Below, piece after piece: positions 49,987 to 59,247 of a stretch of DNA of 64,000 bases (within the stretch, counting starts at the first letter, position 1; each line of letters opens with the position of its first letter). The notes under the pieces are model-generated. The model ran no database searches, was not told where the DNA came from, and saw only the letters and a program-made list of their open reading frames with translations. Made by a program: the position numbers and the translations under genes. Origin of the DNA: JAPHSX01 sp039714395 (GTDB taxonomy: Bacteria > Pseudomonadota > Gammaproteobacteria > Thiohalomonadales > Thiohalomonadaceae); contig JBDLJH010000006.1 of NCBI GenBank assembly GCA_039714395.1, forward strand, positions 62,001 through 126,000, given 5' to 3'.

Positions 49987-52245
49987 ATGACTGAGACCAC
50001 TACACCCCCTGCGCGTAGCCTGTCCACCGCCGATTCCCGCCATCGCTGGCGTATGCTGAAAGACCGTATGGCGCGCCATGGTGTTGCCTTTGGTGGTATT
50101 AGCGTGATCATCGCTATCGTGCTGATCTTCTTCTATCTGCTCTATGTGGTCTTCCCGCTGTTCATCCCCGCCAGTAGTGAGGCGGTGGCCGATTACGCCA
50201 TCCCCGGTGAGGGGCAGACCCTCCATATGGAGATGGAGGAGCATGGCGGGATAGCCGTGCGTTACAGCGATGTGGGTCAGGCGATCTTTTTTGACGCTGC
50301 CGATGGCAAGGTGTTGAGTGAGGTTGCTCTTGAGGGCATTGGTGAGGCGACGATTAGTAGTGTTGCCGAGGGTATTCCCGGTAGCCACCAGCTGGCGCTG
50401 GGGCTGAGCGATGGCCGAGTTCTGATAGTGCAGCACAAGTTTGCCATTAGCTATCCTAATGACGTGCGCACCGTTACCCCACGCATCCTCTATCCCTACG
50501 GTGAGGAGCCGTTGGAGGTGGCGGGTGACGGGATGGCGCTGCGCCGTCTGGCGATGAGTGATGGTGAGGATCTACTGCTATTTGCCGCCACTGCTGCCGA
50601 GGGCAAGCTGCATGTGGTGAAGTTTCTCAAGGAGTCCTCTCTGCTCGATGATGAGGTGAGTCTGGAGCGCGAGGGTGAGGTACTGGATGACGAAGGGGTG
50701 AGTTCAGACTACCTGTTGCTGGAGCCCACACAACGCCACCTCTATCTGGCCGCCAACAACGGTGAGTTGCTGCACTACGATGTTAGCGATGAAGAGGTCC
50801 ATCTGCTGGAGCGGGTACAGCTCACTCCCAAGGGGCAGGGGCTCAGTAGTCTGGAGATGCTGGTTGGCGGCTACTCACTGCTTGCAGGTAGCGATCAGGG
50901 GGAAGTTATTCAATGGTTCCCGGTACGTGATGAGCATAATAATTACGAACTGACCCGCATCCGCGGTTTCACCTCTCAGCAGCAGGGTATTGCGAGCATC
51001 GCCACTGAGGAGCGGCGTAAGGGCTTCCTCGCTGCAGATGATTCAGGCCGTGTCGGTATCTATCACACCACTGCACACCGAACGATTCTGGTGGAGCAGG
51101 TCTCTGATGCGCGCATTATCCAGTTAAGCAGCTCGCCCCGTTCTAACGCCTTCCTGGCTGAGGATGAGAAGGGGCGTATGCACTTCTGGCATGTAGAAAA
51201 TGAGCATCCGGAGATCTCCTGGTCATCGTTGTGGGGCGAGGTGCACTACGAGGGCTACGAGAAGCCGGATCATATCTGGCAATCCTCTTCTGCCAGTAAT
51301 GATTTTGAACCCAAGTTCAGCCTTACCCCGCTCGCCTTCGGTACCCTCAAGGCGGCCTTTTACGCGATGATCATCGCGGTGCCTTTGGCAATACTGGGAG
51401 CCATTTTTACCGCCTATTTTATGGCCCCAAGGATGCGAAGGGTGGTCAAGCCGACTATCGAAATCATGGAAGCGTTGCCTACGGTGATCCTCGGTTTTCT
51501 CGCCGGTCTATGGCTTGCCCCAGTACTGGAAAATCATCTGCCGGCAATCTTCCTGCTGCTGATGCTAATGCCACTAGGTGTACTGATCTTCGGTTACGCC
51601 ATGCACTCCCTGCCACGCGACATTCGTGCTCGCATTCCCGAAGGCTGGGAGGCAGCGTTCCTGATTCCGGTAGTGGCCGGTATTACCTGGTTCAGTTTTG
51701 CAATTAGTCTACCTATGGAGCATCTATTCTTTGGCGGTGACATGCGTTCCTGGCTGAGCAATGAGATGGGTATTGGTTACGATCAACGCAACTCGCTGGT
51801 GGTCGGTATCGCCATGGGCTTTGCGGTGATCCCAACTATTTTCTCCATCGCAGAAGATGCAATCTTTAGTGTACCCAAGCACCTGACCTTTGGCTCACTA
51901 GCGCTGGGGGCAACCCCGTGGCAGACGATGGTGCGTGTGGTAATTCTTACCGCCAGCCCTGGCATTTTTTCGGCGGTGATGATCGGTATGGGCCGTGCCG
52001 TGGGTGAAACGATGATCGTGTTGATGGCCACCGGTAACACCCCGGTAATGGACTTTAGTATGTTCCAGGGGATGCGAACATTGTCAGCCAATATTGCGGT
52101 TGAGATGCCTGAGGCGGAAGTGGCCAGCAGCCACTACCGTATCCTCTTCCTGGCGGCGCTGGTGCTCTTTATGTTCACCTTCGTCTTTAACACCCTGGCC
52201 GAGATCGTGCGTCAGCGGCTGCGTCGCAAGTACAGCAGCCTGTAA
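49987..52245 (+). CDS. pstC: phosphate ABC transporter permease PstC
   Basis: The 752-residue inner-membrane protein is much longer than E. coli PstC (about 320). A first helix near residue 38 (ISVIIAIVLIFFYLLYVVFP) is followed by a periplasmic insert of about 370 residues (about 65-440) with repeated WD-like strands. The usual permease core comes last, with KPTIEIMEALPTVILGFLAG near 490 and the ATPase-contacting LALGATPWQTMVRVV near 640. Such inserts are known in pseudomonads. Start 49987 sits on the predicted transcription start; an internal ATG at 50053 is an alternative. Confidence 0.92.
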   Translation: MTETTTPPARSLSTADSRHRWRMLKDRMARHGVAFGGISVIIAIVLIFFYLLYVVFPLFIPASSEAVADYAIPGEGQTLHMEMEEHGGIAVRYSDVGQAIFFDAADGKVLSEVALEGIGEATISSVAEGIPGSHQLALGLSDGRVLIVQHKFAISYPNDVRTVTPRILYPYGEEPLEVAGDGMALRRLAMSDGEDLLLFAATAAEGKLHVVKFLKESSLLDDEVSLEREGEVLDDEGVSSDYLLLEPTQRHLYLAANNGELLHYDVSDEEVHLLERVQLTPKGQGLSSLEMLVGGYSLLAGSDQGEVIQWFPVRDEHNNYELTRIRGFTSQQQGIASIATEERRKGFLAADDSGRVGIYHTTAHRTILVEQVSDARIIQLSSSPRSNAFLAEDEKGRMHFWHVENEHPEISWSSLWGEVHYEGYEKPDHIWQSSSASNDFEPKFSLTPLAFGTLKAAFYAMIIAVPLAILGAIFTAYFMAPRMRRVVKPTIEIMEALPTVILGFLAGLWLAPVLENHLPAIFLLLMLMPLGVLIFGYAMHSLPRDIRARIPEGWEAAFLIPVVAGITWFSFAISLPMEHLFFGGDMRSWLSNEMGIGYDQRNSLVVGIAMGFAVIPTIFSIAEDAIFSVPKHLTFGSLALGATPWQTMVRVVILTASPGIFSAVMIGMGRAVGETMIVLMATGNTPVMDFSMFQGMRTLSANIAVEMPEAEVASSHYRILFLAALVLFMFTFVFNTLAEIVRQRLRRKYSSL

Positions 52246-52254
52246 TCGGAGCGG

Positions 52255-53925
52255 ATGATGAGAAACTTAAAAACATGGTTCCGCAGTGGCTCACCCTGGG
52301 TATGGATGAATGCCGGGGCTGTTACCGCCAGCATTGTGATGGTGTCGGCGTTGATTATCTTGATCGCGGTACGGGGTCTCGGTCACTTCTGGGCCAAGCC
52401 GATCTTCGAGGCCGAGTTTGTGGAGGCCAATGGCAGCAGTACCATTCGTCTCATTGGTGAGATTCACGACAGTGAGATTGTTCCTGCCGAGCGACTGCGT
52501 GAGTCGGGTGTACAGGTCGATGAGGGTGTCGATAGCCTGCGTCGTTTTCTGGTAAAGACCGGTAACCGTGATACGGGTGGTCTCGATTTTCGTTGGGCAC
52601 TGGAGTCACGCATCCAGAACAAGCGTTACCCGGAGGAGTTGATAGCGCTGGAGCGTTACGAGTGGGGCAACTTTTACGGTTATCTGAAGAGTGTAAAGCA
52701 GAACGGCAAGCTGGTGGCCGAGGGGGATGAGGCCTGGGAGGCTCTGCAGCAGCGCCTGGAACGTGCCGGTGAGTTGCACTCGCAGATCAAAGAGATAGAG
52801 AGAAATGCCATTGGTGCAGTGAATTATAAACTGGAGCGCCTGCGCCTTGCCGAACGTCGACTGGAACTGGATAAGGTTGAATCCGGCAGTCGAAAGTACC
52901 TCAGCATTGCCGAGGAGCGTGCAGTACTACAGCAGGAATATGAAGGGCTGCAAAAGAACCTTAACGAGCTACTTGAGCAGGTTAATCGTGACAGTATTAC
53001 CGCTGAGGTAATGGATGGCCGTGTGGTAGATATCTCCCTGGCGCATGTGGTGCGTGCCTATCGTCCTAACGCCATGGGCATGTTCAGTAAGATCGGTTTT
53101 TATCTAAGCAAGTTGTGGGAGTTCGTCAGTGACGACCCGCGAGAGGCAAATACCGAGGGCGGTATCTTCCCGGCGATATTCGGTACTGTGCTGATGGTGA
53201 TCCTGATGTCTATCTTTGTCACCCCCTTCGGTGTGATTGCTGCGGTTTATTTGCGCGAGTATGCCAGGCAGGGGCCACTGACTCGTACCATTCGTATCGC
53301 AGTAAACAATCTGGCTGGCGTCCCCTCTATTGTTTACGGTGTGTTCGGTCTTGGCTTTTTCGTCTACTTCCTCGGCGGCAATATCGATCAACTCTTCTTC
53401 CCAGAGTCGTTGCCAGCACCGACCTTCGGTACCCCCGGTCTGCTGTGGGCTTCGTTGACCATGGCGATTCTCACCGTGCCGGTGGTAATCGTTGCGACGG
53501 AGGAGGGGTTGTCGCGTATTCCCCGCGCCATTCGCGAAGGCTCCTTGGCGCTGGGTGCCACCAAGGCCGAGACCCTGTGGCGTACCGTATTGCCGATGGC
53601 CAGTCCGGCGATGATGACCGGCCTGATTCTGGCAGTTGCACGTGCCGCCGGTGAGGTCGCCCCGCTGATGCTGGTGGGTGTGGTCAAGATGGCCCCGTCA
53701 CTGGGACTGGATGGCAATTATCCGTTCCTGCACCTGGACAGGAAATTCATGCACCTGGGTTTCCACATCTATGATGTCGGTTTCCAGAGTCCTAACGTTG
53801 AGGCAGCACGGCCATTGGTTTATGCCACCGCACTGCTACTGGTGTTGGTGATCGTGCTACTCAATCTGGCGGCTATCGCCATTCGTAATCATCTGCGTGA
53901 GAAGTATCGCGCCCTGGAACATTAA
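52255..53925 (+). CDS. pstA: phosphate ABC transporter permease PstA
   Basis: The 556-residue protein also carries an insert: a helix near residue 25 is followed by a periplasmic stretch of about 240 residues (about 45-285) with a likely coiled coil (RLRLAERRLELDKV, LQQEYEGLQKNLNELLEQV). The permease core then follows, with NNLAGVPSIVYGVFGLGFFV near 350 and GSLALGATKAETLWRTVLP near 430. It lies 9 bp after pstC and 9 bp before pstB. Confidence 0.92.
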   Translation: MMRNLKTWFRSGSPWVWMNAGAVTASIVMVSALIILIAVRGLGHFWAKPIFEAEFVEANGSSTIRLIGEIHDSEIVPAERLRESGVQVDEGVDSLRRFLVKTGNRDTGGLDFRWALESRIQNKRYPEELIALERYEWGNFYGYLKSVKQNGKLVAEGDEAWEALQQRLERAGELHSQIKEIERNAIGAVNYKLERLRLAERRLELDKVESGSRKYLSIAEERAVLQQEYEGLQKNLNELLEQVNRDSITAEVMDGRVVDISLAHVVRAYRPNAMGMFSKIGFYLSKLWEFVSDDPREANTEGGIFPAIFGTVLMVILMSIFVTPFGVIAAVYLREYARQGPLTRTIRIAVNNLAGVPSIVYGVFGLGFFVYFLGGNIDQLFFPESLPAPTFGTPGLLWASLTMAILTVPVVIVATEEGLSRIPRAIREGSLALGATKAETLWRTVLPMASPAMMTGLILAVARAAGEVAPLMLVGVVKMAPSLGLDGNYPFLHLDRKFMHLGFHIYDVGFQSPNVEAARPLVYATALLLVLVIVLLNLAAIAIRNHLREKYRALEH

Positions 53926-53934
53926 GCGAGATTT

Positions 53935-54774
53935 ATGATGACAGAACCCACTGCCATTACCCACGGTGTCGATATTAACTCGCTGGATCGCGAGCCACGC
54001 CAACGCAGTCTGCAGGATGAGAAGCTCTGCCTGGAGGTGAAGGATCTCAACCTTTATTACGGCGAAAAGCAGGCGCTGACGGGGATCAATATGCAGATCC
54101 CCAAGCAACGTGTCTCGGCCTTCATCGGTCCTTCGGGTTGCGGTAAGTCTACCCTGTTGCGTTGCTTTAACCGTATGAATGACCTGGTCGATGGCGTGCG
54201 TATCGATGGCAATATTGAAATTGACGGTGAGGATATGTACAACCCTCACGTAAATGTTGCCGAGTTACGTCGTCGTGTCGGGATGGTGTTTCAGAAGCCC
54301 AACCCTTTTCCTAAATCAATCTACGAAAATGTAGCCTACGGGTTGCGCATTCAGGGTAATCCCGGTAAGCGTGAACTCGATGAGGTGGTGGAGAAGGCGC
54401 TAAAGGCTGCTGCCCTGTGGGATGAAGTGAAGGATCGTCTCCACGATTCGGCACTCGGTCTCTCCGGTGGTCAGCAGCAGCGTCTGGTGATTGCCCGTGC
54501 AATTGCTATCGAGCCCGAAGTACTGCTGCTGGATGAACCCGCCTCGGCACTGGATCCTATTTCCACGCTAAAGATCGAAGAGTTGATCTACGAACTCAAA
54601 GATCGCTATACCATTGTTATTGTTACCCACAACATGCAGCAGGCAGCACGGGTTTCCGACTATACTGCCTTTATGTTTATGGGCGAGCTGGTGGAGTTTG
54701 GTGATACCGATACGCTGTTTACCAACCCACGCAAGAAACAGACAGAAGACTACATTACCGGTCGTTACGGCTAA
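53935..54774 (+). CDS. pstB: phosphate ABC transporter ATP-binding protein PstB
   Basis: The 279-residue ATPase has Walker A GPSGCGKST, the PstB-specific NRMNDLVDGVRIDG segment, a Q-loop FQKPNPFPKSIYENV, signature LSGGQQQRLVIARAI and Walker B VLLLDEPASALDP. An N-terminal extension of about 30 residues precedes the domain. It powers phosphate uptake with PstC, PstA and PstS and takes part in signalling to PhoR. phoU follows after 188 bp with no clear Pho box. Confidence 0.95.
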   Translation: MMTEPTAITHGVDINSLDREPRQRSLQDEKLCLEVKDLNLYYGEKQALTGINMQIPKQRVSAFIGPSGCGKSTLLRCFNRMNDLVDGVRIDGNIEIDGEDMYNPHVNVAELRRRVGMVFQKPNPFPKSIYENVAYGLRIQGNPGKRELDEVVEKALKAAALWDEVKDRLHDSALGLSGGQQQRLVIARAIAIEPEVLLLDEPASALDPISTLKIEELIYELKDRYTIVIVTHNMQQAARVSDYTAFMFMGELVEFGDTDTLFTNPRKKQTEDYITGRYG

Positions 54775-54962
54775 TGTCACAATTCAGTATGTTCATCTTT
54801 TCCACCATTACGGCGTTATTTCCGTACTCGAATGGTCACATATTAATTATATGCTCACATTCTCCGTGCGAAAATGCCTTGTACTGGTGAAAAATCTAAA
54901 CATCCTGAAGTGTGACAGATAAAAGAAGAAAGCGACTTATGAGTGGAGAGAGGAATAGAAAA

Positions 54963-55673
54963 ATGAATATTGGCCAGCATATATCCCAGCAATTTAATGC
55001 CGAGCTGGAGGACATTCGTAATCGCGTCATGGCGATGGGTGGACTGGTAGAGCAGCAACTGACCGATGCCATCACTGCACTGGTTGATGGCGATCGCACC
55101 CTGGGTGAGCAGGTGATCACCAATGACCACAAGGTAAACGGACTTGAGGTCAATATCGATGAGGAGTGCAGTCGTGTGCTGGCACGCCGTCAGCCTACAG
55201 CCGGTGACCTGCGCCTTGTTGTTGCAGTGATTAAGACGATTACCGATTTGGAACGCATAGGCGATCAGGCCGAGCGCGTTGGTCGCATGGCGGTGCGTCT
55301 GGCCGATGCAGAGATCAAACAGAGCCACTATGTGGAGTTGCAACATATTGGCAACCATGTTCGCGAGATGCTGCACGATTCCCTCGATGCCTTTGCCCGC
55401 ATGGATGCCGAGGCCGCGCTGGCTGTCGCTCGCGAAGATGTGAAGGTGGACAAAGAGTACGAGTCGATCATGCGCCAGTTGATGACCTACATGATGGAAG
55501 ACCCGCGTACCATTACCCGAATGCTCGACGTGATGTGGGCGGCCCGTGCGCTGGAGCGTATTGGTGATCACGCCGGAAATATCTGCGAGTACGTTATCTA
55601 TCTGGTGAAGGGTAAGGATGTGCGTCACGTCTCTCTCGATCAGATGGAGGAAGAGGTACGTAGTGAACGCTAG
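54963..55673 (+). CDS. phoU: phosphate signalling protein PhoU
   Basis: PhoU is a cytosolic helical-bundle protein that links the Pst transporter to PhoR inhibition. The 236-residue protein starts MNIGQHISQQFNAELEDIRN and shows the repeated ExxxDxxxD metal-binding helices (ITDLERIGDQAERVGRM, RALERIGDHAGNICEYVIY). A frame starting at 54912 exists, but the family start is MNIGQH with GAGAGAGG upstream. A terminator follows 23 bp after the stop. Confidence 0.93.
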   Translation: MNIGQHISQQFNAELEDIRNRVMAMGGLVEQQLTDAITALVDGDRTLGEQVITNDHKVNGLEVNIDEECSRVLARRQPTAGDLRLVVAVIKTITDLERIGDQAERVGRMAVRLADAEIKQSHYVELQHIGNHVREMLHDSLDAFARMDAEAALAVAREDVKVDKEYESIMRQLMTYMMEDPRTITRMLDVMWAARALERIGDHAGNICEYVIYLVKGKDVRHVSLDQMEEEVRSER

Positions 55674-55695
55674 GGGCTGATTGCTACTGTTGTGA

Positions 55696-55724
55696 AAAGA
55701 AGCGGGCATTGCCCGCTTTTTTAT
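55696..55724 (+). terminator. intrinsic terminator of pst-phoU
   Basis: Hairpin AAGCGGGC-ATT-GCCCGCTT is followed by a T-tract and ends the pstCAB-phoU region. Confidence 0.92.
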
Positions 55725-55785
55725 TGCCTTGCAATTCTTTCCACGCTTGCTTAGCTTAGTAGAGGAGAAGCAACAGGGCAGTGTT

Positions 55786-56139
55786 ATGGCAAAAGTAAAA
55801 CTTTCCGATCTCTTCTACGTGGCCGAATCGATAATCCACGGTAAGGGTCTATTCGCCAGGTGCGCGATTAGCAAGGGTGATTATATGGGTACCTATAAGG
55901 GCCCCACCTGTTATGACCTGGAGACTGGAGGCCCACACGTACTGTGGGTAGAGAATGAGGATGGTGTGTGGGTGGGGCGTGATGGTCGTAATATCCTGCG
56001 CTACATGAATCATCATGTAAAGCCCTGTGCCGAATTTGATGGTTATGATCTTTTTGCATTAATGGATATTAGCAAGGGGACGGAGATATTTATCCACTAT
56101 GGTGAGGAATTTGTGGCGGCTGTTGCCGAAGCTTTATAG
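55786..56139 (+). CDS. SET-domain protein
   Basis: The 117-residue protein is almost only a SET lysine-methyltransferase fold: IHGKGLFARCAISKGDYMGT near residue 15, RYMNHHVKPCAEFDGYDLFA near 70 with the NH pair that binds SAM, and GTEIFIHYGEEF near 97 with the catalytic Tyr. Bacterial SET proteins are often methylases of proteins with unknown target, or of eukaryotic histones in pathogens. There is no secretion signal. It stands alone between phoU and argF. Confidence 0.82.
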   Translation: MAKVKLSDLFYVAESIIHGKGLFARCAISKGDYMGTYKGPTCYDLETGGPHVLWVENEDGVWVGRDGRNILRYMNHHVKPCAEFDGYDLFALMDISKGTEIFIHYGEEFVAAVAEAL

Positions 56140-56235
56140 AGTAAATTACTGGATACGATTTTTACAGTAGTCGCTTTTTTCCACACCTTTTTCTACACCG
56201 AATTCTCCATTATTATGTGTAGATTACGCATTTTT

Positions 56236-57141
56236 CTAATTGTTGAGCAGGAACTCCAGTAGCGCTTTTTGTGCGTGCAGGCGATTCTCTGCCTGATCCC
56301 AGGCCACACTCTGTTTGCCGTCAATAACCGAGGCACTCACCTCTTCGCCACGATGGGCAGGCAGGCAGTGCATGAACAGGGCATCGTCGTTGGCGTGGGC
56401 CATCAACGCATCGTCGACCATGAAACCAGTAAATGCGGCCTCACGGATCTTCTGCTCCTCTTCCTGCCCCATGCTGGCCCAGACGTCGGTGGTGACAAGG
56501 TCAGCGCCCTCGGTGGCGGCTTTAGGGTCGCGAACAACCTCTACGTAATCACCGGCGGCTTCGAGTACGCCTTTATCGGGGTCGTAACCCTCGGGGCAGG
56601 CGGCCCTTAGTTTAAAGCCGAACTGGCGCGCGGCATTGATGTAGGAGTGACACATGTTGTTGCCATCCCCAATCCACGCCACGGTCTTACCAGCAATCGA
56701 GCCGCGATGTTCAACATAGGTCTGAACATCGGCTAGTAGTTGGCAGGGGTGATACATATCGGTTAGCGCATTGATTACCGGCACTTCAGAATTTGCGGCG
56801 AAGGTTTCGACGGCAGCCTGATCGAAGGTGCGAATCATTACCGCATCGACCATGCGCGAGAGTACGCGGGCACTGTCTTCAATTGGTTCACCACGGCCCA
56901 GCTGGGTGTCGCGTGGCGAGAGGAACAGGGCATGACCACCGAACTGGGTCATGCCGGTCTCAAAGCTGACGCGAGTGCGGGTGGATGATTTTTCGAAGAT
57001 CATCGCCAGGGTCTGGTTCTTTAACGGTTCGTAAATTTCACCTCGTTTGACCATCGCCTTCAACTCGATGGCGCGTTGAATCAAACCATTTAGCTCGTCA
57101 CTGCTGAGATCCAGCAGGGTAAGAAAGTGTCGTGTTGCCAT
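56236..57141 (-). CDS. argF: ornithine carbamoyltransferase ArgF
   Basis: ArgF makes citrulline from ornithine and carbamoyl phosphate. The 301-residue protein has the carbamoyl-phosphate loop SSTRTRVSFE near residue 53, HPCQLLADVQT near 131 and the ornithine site HCLPAHRGEEVS near 259. Length is normal for the anabolic enzyme. It is 13 bp downstream of argD on the same strand, forming an argDF operon. Confidence 0.96.
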   Translation of the reverse strand: MATRHFLTLLDLSSDELNGLIQRAIELKAMVKRGEIYEPLKNQTLAMIFEKSSTRTRVSFETGMTQFGGHALFLSPRDTQLGRGEPIEDSARVLSRMVDAVMIRTFDQAAVETFAANSEVPVINALTDMYHPCQLLADVQTYVEHRGSIAGKTVAWIGDGNNMCHSYINAARQFGFKLRAACPEGYDPDKGVLEAAGDYVEVVRDPKAATEGADLVTTDVWASMGQEEEQKIREAAFTGFMVDDALMAHANDDALFMHCLPAHRGEEVSASVIDGKQSVAWDQAENRLHAQKALLEFLLNN

Positions 57142-57154
57142 AAACTAAAATCCG

Positions 57155-58339
57155 TTATTTGCCGCTGTTGGCGACGAAATCATTAATCAGACTGGTTACG
57201 CTGCTGACCAGTTGCTCAGCCTCGTCATCGCTGAGTACCAGCGGTGGCAGCAAGCGAACGGTGTTGCCAGCGGTAACATTGATCAGCAGGCCTTGTTCCA
57301 GCGCCAAGCCCACCAGCTCGCCACAGGGACGATCCAGTTCGATACCGATCATCAACCCCTTGCCGCGAATATTGCTAATGAAGGTCTGTTCGCCAAGTGC
57401 CAGTTCAAAGTCTTTCAACAGTTTCTCGCCGAGTGCGGCGGCACGCTCGACCAGCTTGTCGCCTATCAGGGTGTCAACTACCGCCAGACCCGCGGCACAG
57501 GCGAGTGGGTTTCCGCCGAAGGTTGAACCGTGATGCCCCGGCTGGAATAACTCCGCTGCTGCTCCTTTAGCAAGGCAGGCTCCAATCGGAACACCGTTAC
57601 CCAGCCCCTTGGCCAGGGTCATCACATCGGGGGTGATAGCGTTGTGCTGAAAGGCGAACATGCGACCGGTACGGCCCATGCCGGTCTGAATCTCATCAAG
57701 CATCATCAGCCAGTTATGCTCATCACAGAGCCGGCGCACTTCGTTCAGGTAATTCTCATCAGGCACATGCACACCGCCTTCGCCCTGTACCGGTTCAACC
57801 AGTACCGCAACGACATTGGTGCTGTGCCTGGCAATATTCTCCAGCGCCTCGACATCATTATAGGGTGCACGGATGAAGCCCTTTACCAGCGGCTCAAAGC
57901 CGGCCTGTACCTTGCGGTTGCCGGTGGCACTAAGGGTGGCGAGGGTACGCCCATGGAAGCTGTGCTCCATAACGACGATGGCAGGCTCATCCATGTCCTG
58001 GTTATGACCGTGCAGACGCGCCAGCTTGATCGCCGCCTCATTGGCCTCAGCACCGGAGTTGCTGAAGAAGACATTATTCATACCAGAGAGTGCCGTGAGC
58101 TTATCGCCCAGCGCCTGCTGGTTGGCAACGCCGTAAAGATTAGAGGTGTGCAGCAGCTTCTCTGCCTGGGCGCAGATCGCCTCTTTCAGCGCCGGATGGG
58201 CGTGGCCAAGGTTGCACACGGCGATACCGCTGAGGGCGTCGAGGTAACGTTTACCTTCACTATCCCAAAGGGCGCAACCCTCACCTTTTTCAAAGGTAAC
58301 TGGCAGACGGGCGTAGGTGGTCATCAATGAGTCAGACAT
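57155..58339 (-). CDS. argD: acetylornithine aminotransferase ArgD
   Basis: This PLP enzyme converts N-acetylglutamate semialdehyde to N-acetylornithine. The 394-residue protein shows SNSGAEANEAAIKLAR near residue 97, MLDEIQTGMGRTG near 217 and the Schiff-base Lys in VMTLAKGLGNGVPIGA near 245. It may also serve in lysine synthesis. argF follows. I found no convincing ArgR box in the 136-bp upstream gap, which contains the terminator of the preceding gene. Confidence 0.95.
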   Translation of the reverse strand: MSDSLMTTYARLPVTFEKGEGCALWDSEGKRYLDALSGIAVCNLGHAHPALKEAICAQAEKLLHTSNLYGVANQQALGDKLTALSGMNNVFFSNSGAEANEAAIKLARLHGHNQDMDEPAIVVMEHSFHGRTLATLSATGNRKVQAGFEPLVKGFIRAPYNDVEALENIARHSTNVVAVLVEPVQGEGGVHVPDENYLNEVRRLCDEHNWLMMLDEIQTGMGRTGRMFAFQHNAITPDVMTLAKGLGNGVPIGACLAKGAAAELFQPGHHGSTFGGNPLACAAGLAVVDTLIGDKLVERAAALGEKLLKDFELALGEQTFISNIRGKGLMIGIELDRPCGELVGLALEQGLLINVTAGNTVRLLPPLVLSDDEAEQLVSSVTSLINDFVANSGK

Positions 58340-58365
58340 AACTTGTTTAACTGCTTCTTATTACG

Positions 58366-58399
58366 AAAAGAAAAAGGCAGCCCCAAGAGACTGCCTTTA
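58366..58399 (-). terminator. intrinsic terminator (minus strand)
   Basis: On the minus strand, AAAGGCAG and CTGCCTTT form an 8-bp stem with a 10-nt loop followed by TTCTTTT. It ends the PuuD-like gene transcript before argD. Confidence 0.85.
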
Positions 58400-58475
58400 C
58401 ACCGAACACCCATTTTACCTATGCTTTCTACCCCGTGCAAACCCTGGGTTCGGGGGGTGAATATGCGCTTAATAT

Positions 58476-59075
58476 CTAGAAGTGAAGGCCGTGGGCGAAA
58501 CCGGTCATGCTTAGCAGCATCGGTACCGACAATACGGTGTTGGTACGTGAGGCCATCAGCGCCACCACCTTGGCCCTGGCGACCTCATCGGCACTATGCT
58601 CCTTGCCATCAAGACCAAGGATCACCTTCTGCTTCGGCCAGATGATGGCCCATACATTAAACAGCATGATGGTGCCCAGCCAGGCACCAATACCGATTAG
58701 CTCCATGCCATCACTGAACATAAAGGCTTTTAACGCCCCATTCGGAGCAAGATTCTGTAACATACCAAGGCCGGTCAGCCAGGTACCTATCGAGGCCCAA
58801 CGGAACCAGAACAGCGCCTTTGGCGCAACATACTTATTAATAGCCGCAGGACCGGGCCCCCCGTCACTGGCCTCACCCAGAGCCTGAGCCACAGCTGGCA
58901 CCTGCACAAAGTTGAAGTAGTAGAGCAGGCCGACCCAGGCAACACCGAAGATGGCGTGCAGCCATACTTCCACCTGCATCACGCTAAAGCCCTTGATACC
59001 GCTAACGACAGCGATAAGGATGGCCAGAATGAAACCGGAGACAATGGTTCCGGAAATTGACTTTAATGGATTCAT
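58476..59075 (-). CDS. PuuD-like (urate hydroxylase family) membrane protein
   Basis: The 199-residue protein has five or six membrane helices and the PuuD signature LHAIFGVAWVGLLYYFNFVQ near residue 35, with a conserved His. Characterised PuuD proteins carry an added cytochrome c domain; here that domain is absent and no uricase-pathway genes are nearby, so urate oxidation is unlikely to be the role. The ATG at 59075 follows AAGGAG and is preferred over one at 59150. Function unknown, possibly a heme or quinone membrane protein. Confidence 0.75.
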   Translation of the reverse strand: MNPLKSISGTIVSGFILAILIAVVSGIKGFSVMQVEVWLHAIFGVAWVGLLYYFNFVQVPAVAQALGEASDGGPGPAAINKYVAPKALFWFRWASIGTWLTGLGMLQNLAPNGALKAFMFSDGMELIGIGAWLGTIMLFNVWAIIWPKQKVILGLDGKEHSADEVARAKVVALMASRTNTVLSVPMLLSMTGFAHGLHF

Positions 59076-59247
59076 ATCGTTACTCCTTGCCCTATGTGTA
59101 CTCGAGCCTTTCGAAAGCCATAACCATTCTATTGGTATGGTAATGTCCAAGTATTTACCTCAAGAATAGAATAGGGGTGATGAAATGTGTTTGCAACCGT
59201 GATCACTATGGAAATTTTGGGGTGCGAGCTTTCCTGCAGCCGTTAGT

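Noticed and set aside
54775..54962. Pho box upstream of phoU
   Set aside because: The best match reached about 11 of 18 positions and no -10 lies at the 10-nt spacing seen at the other three sites.
54855..55709. Minus-strand open frame of 284 codons
   Set aside because: Antisense to phoU, which is intact.
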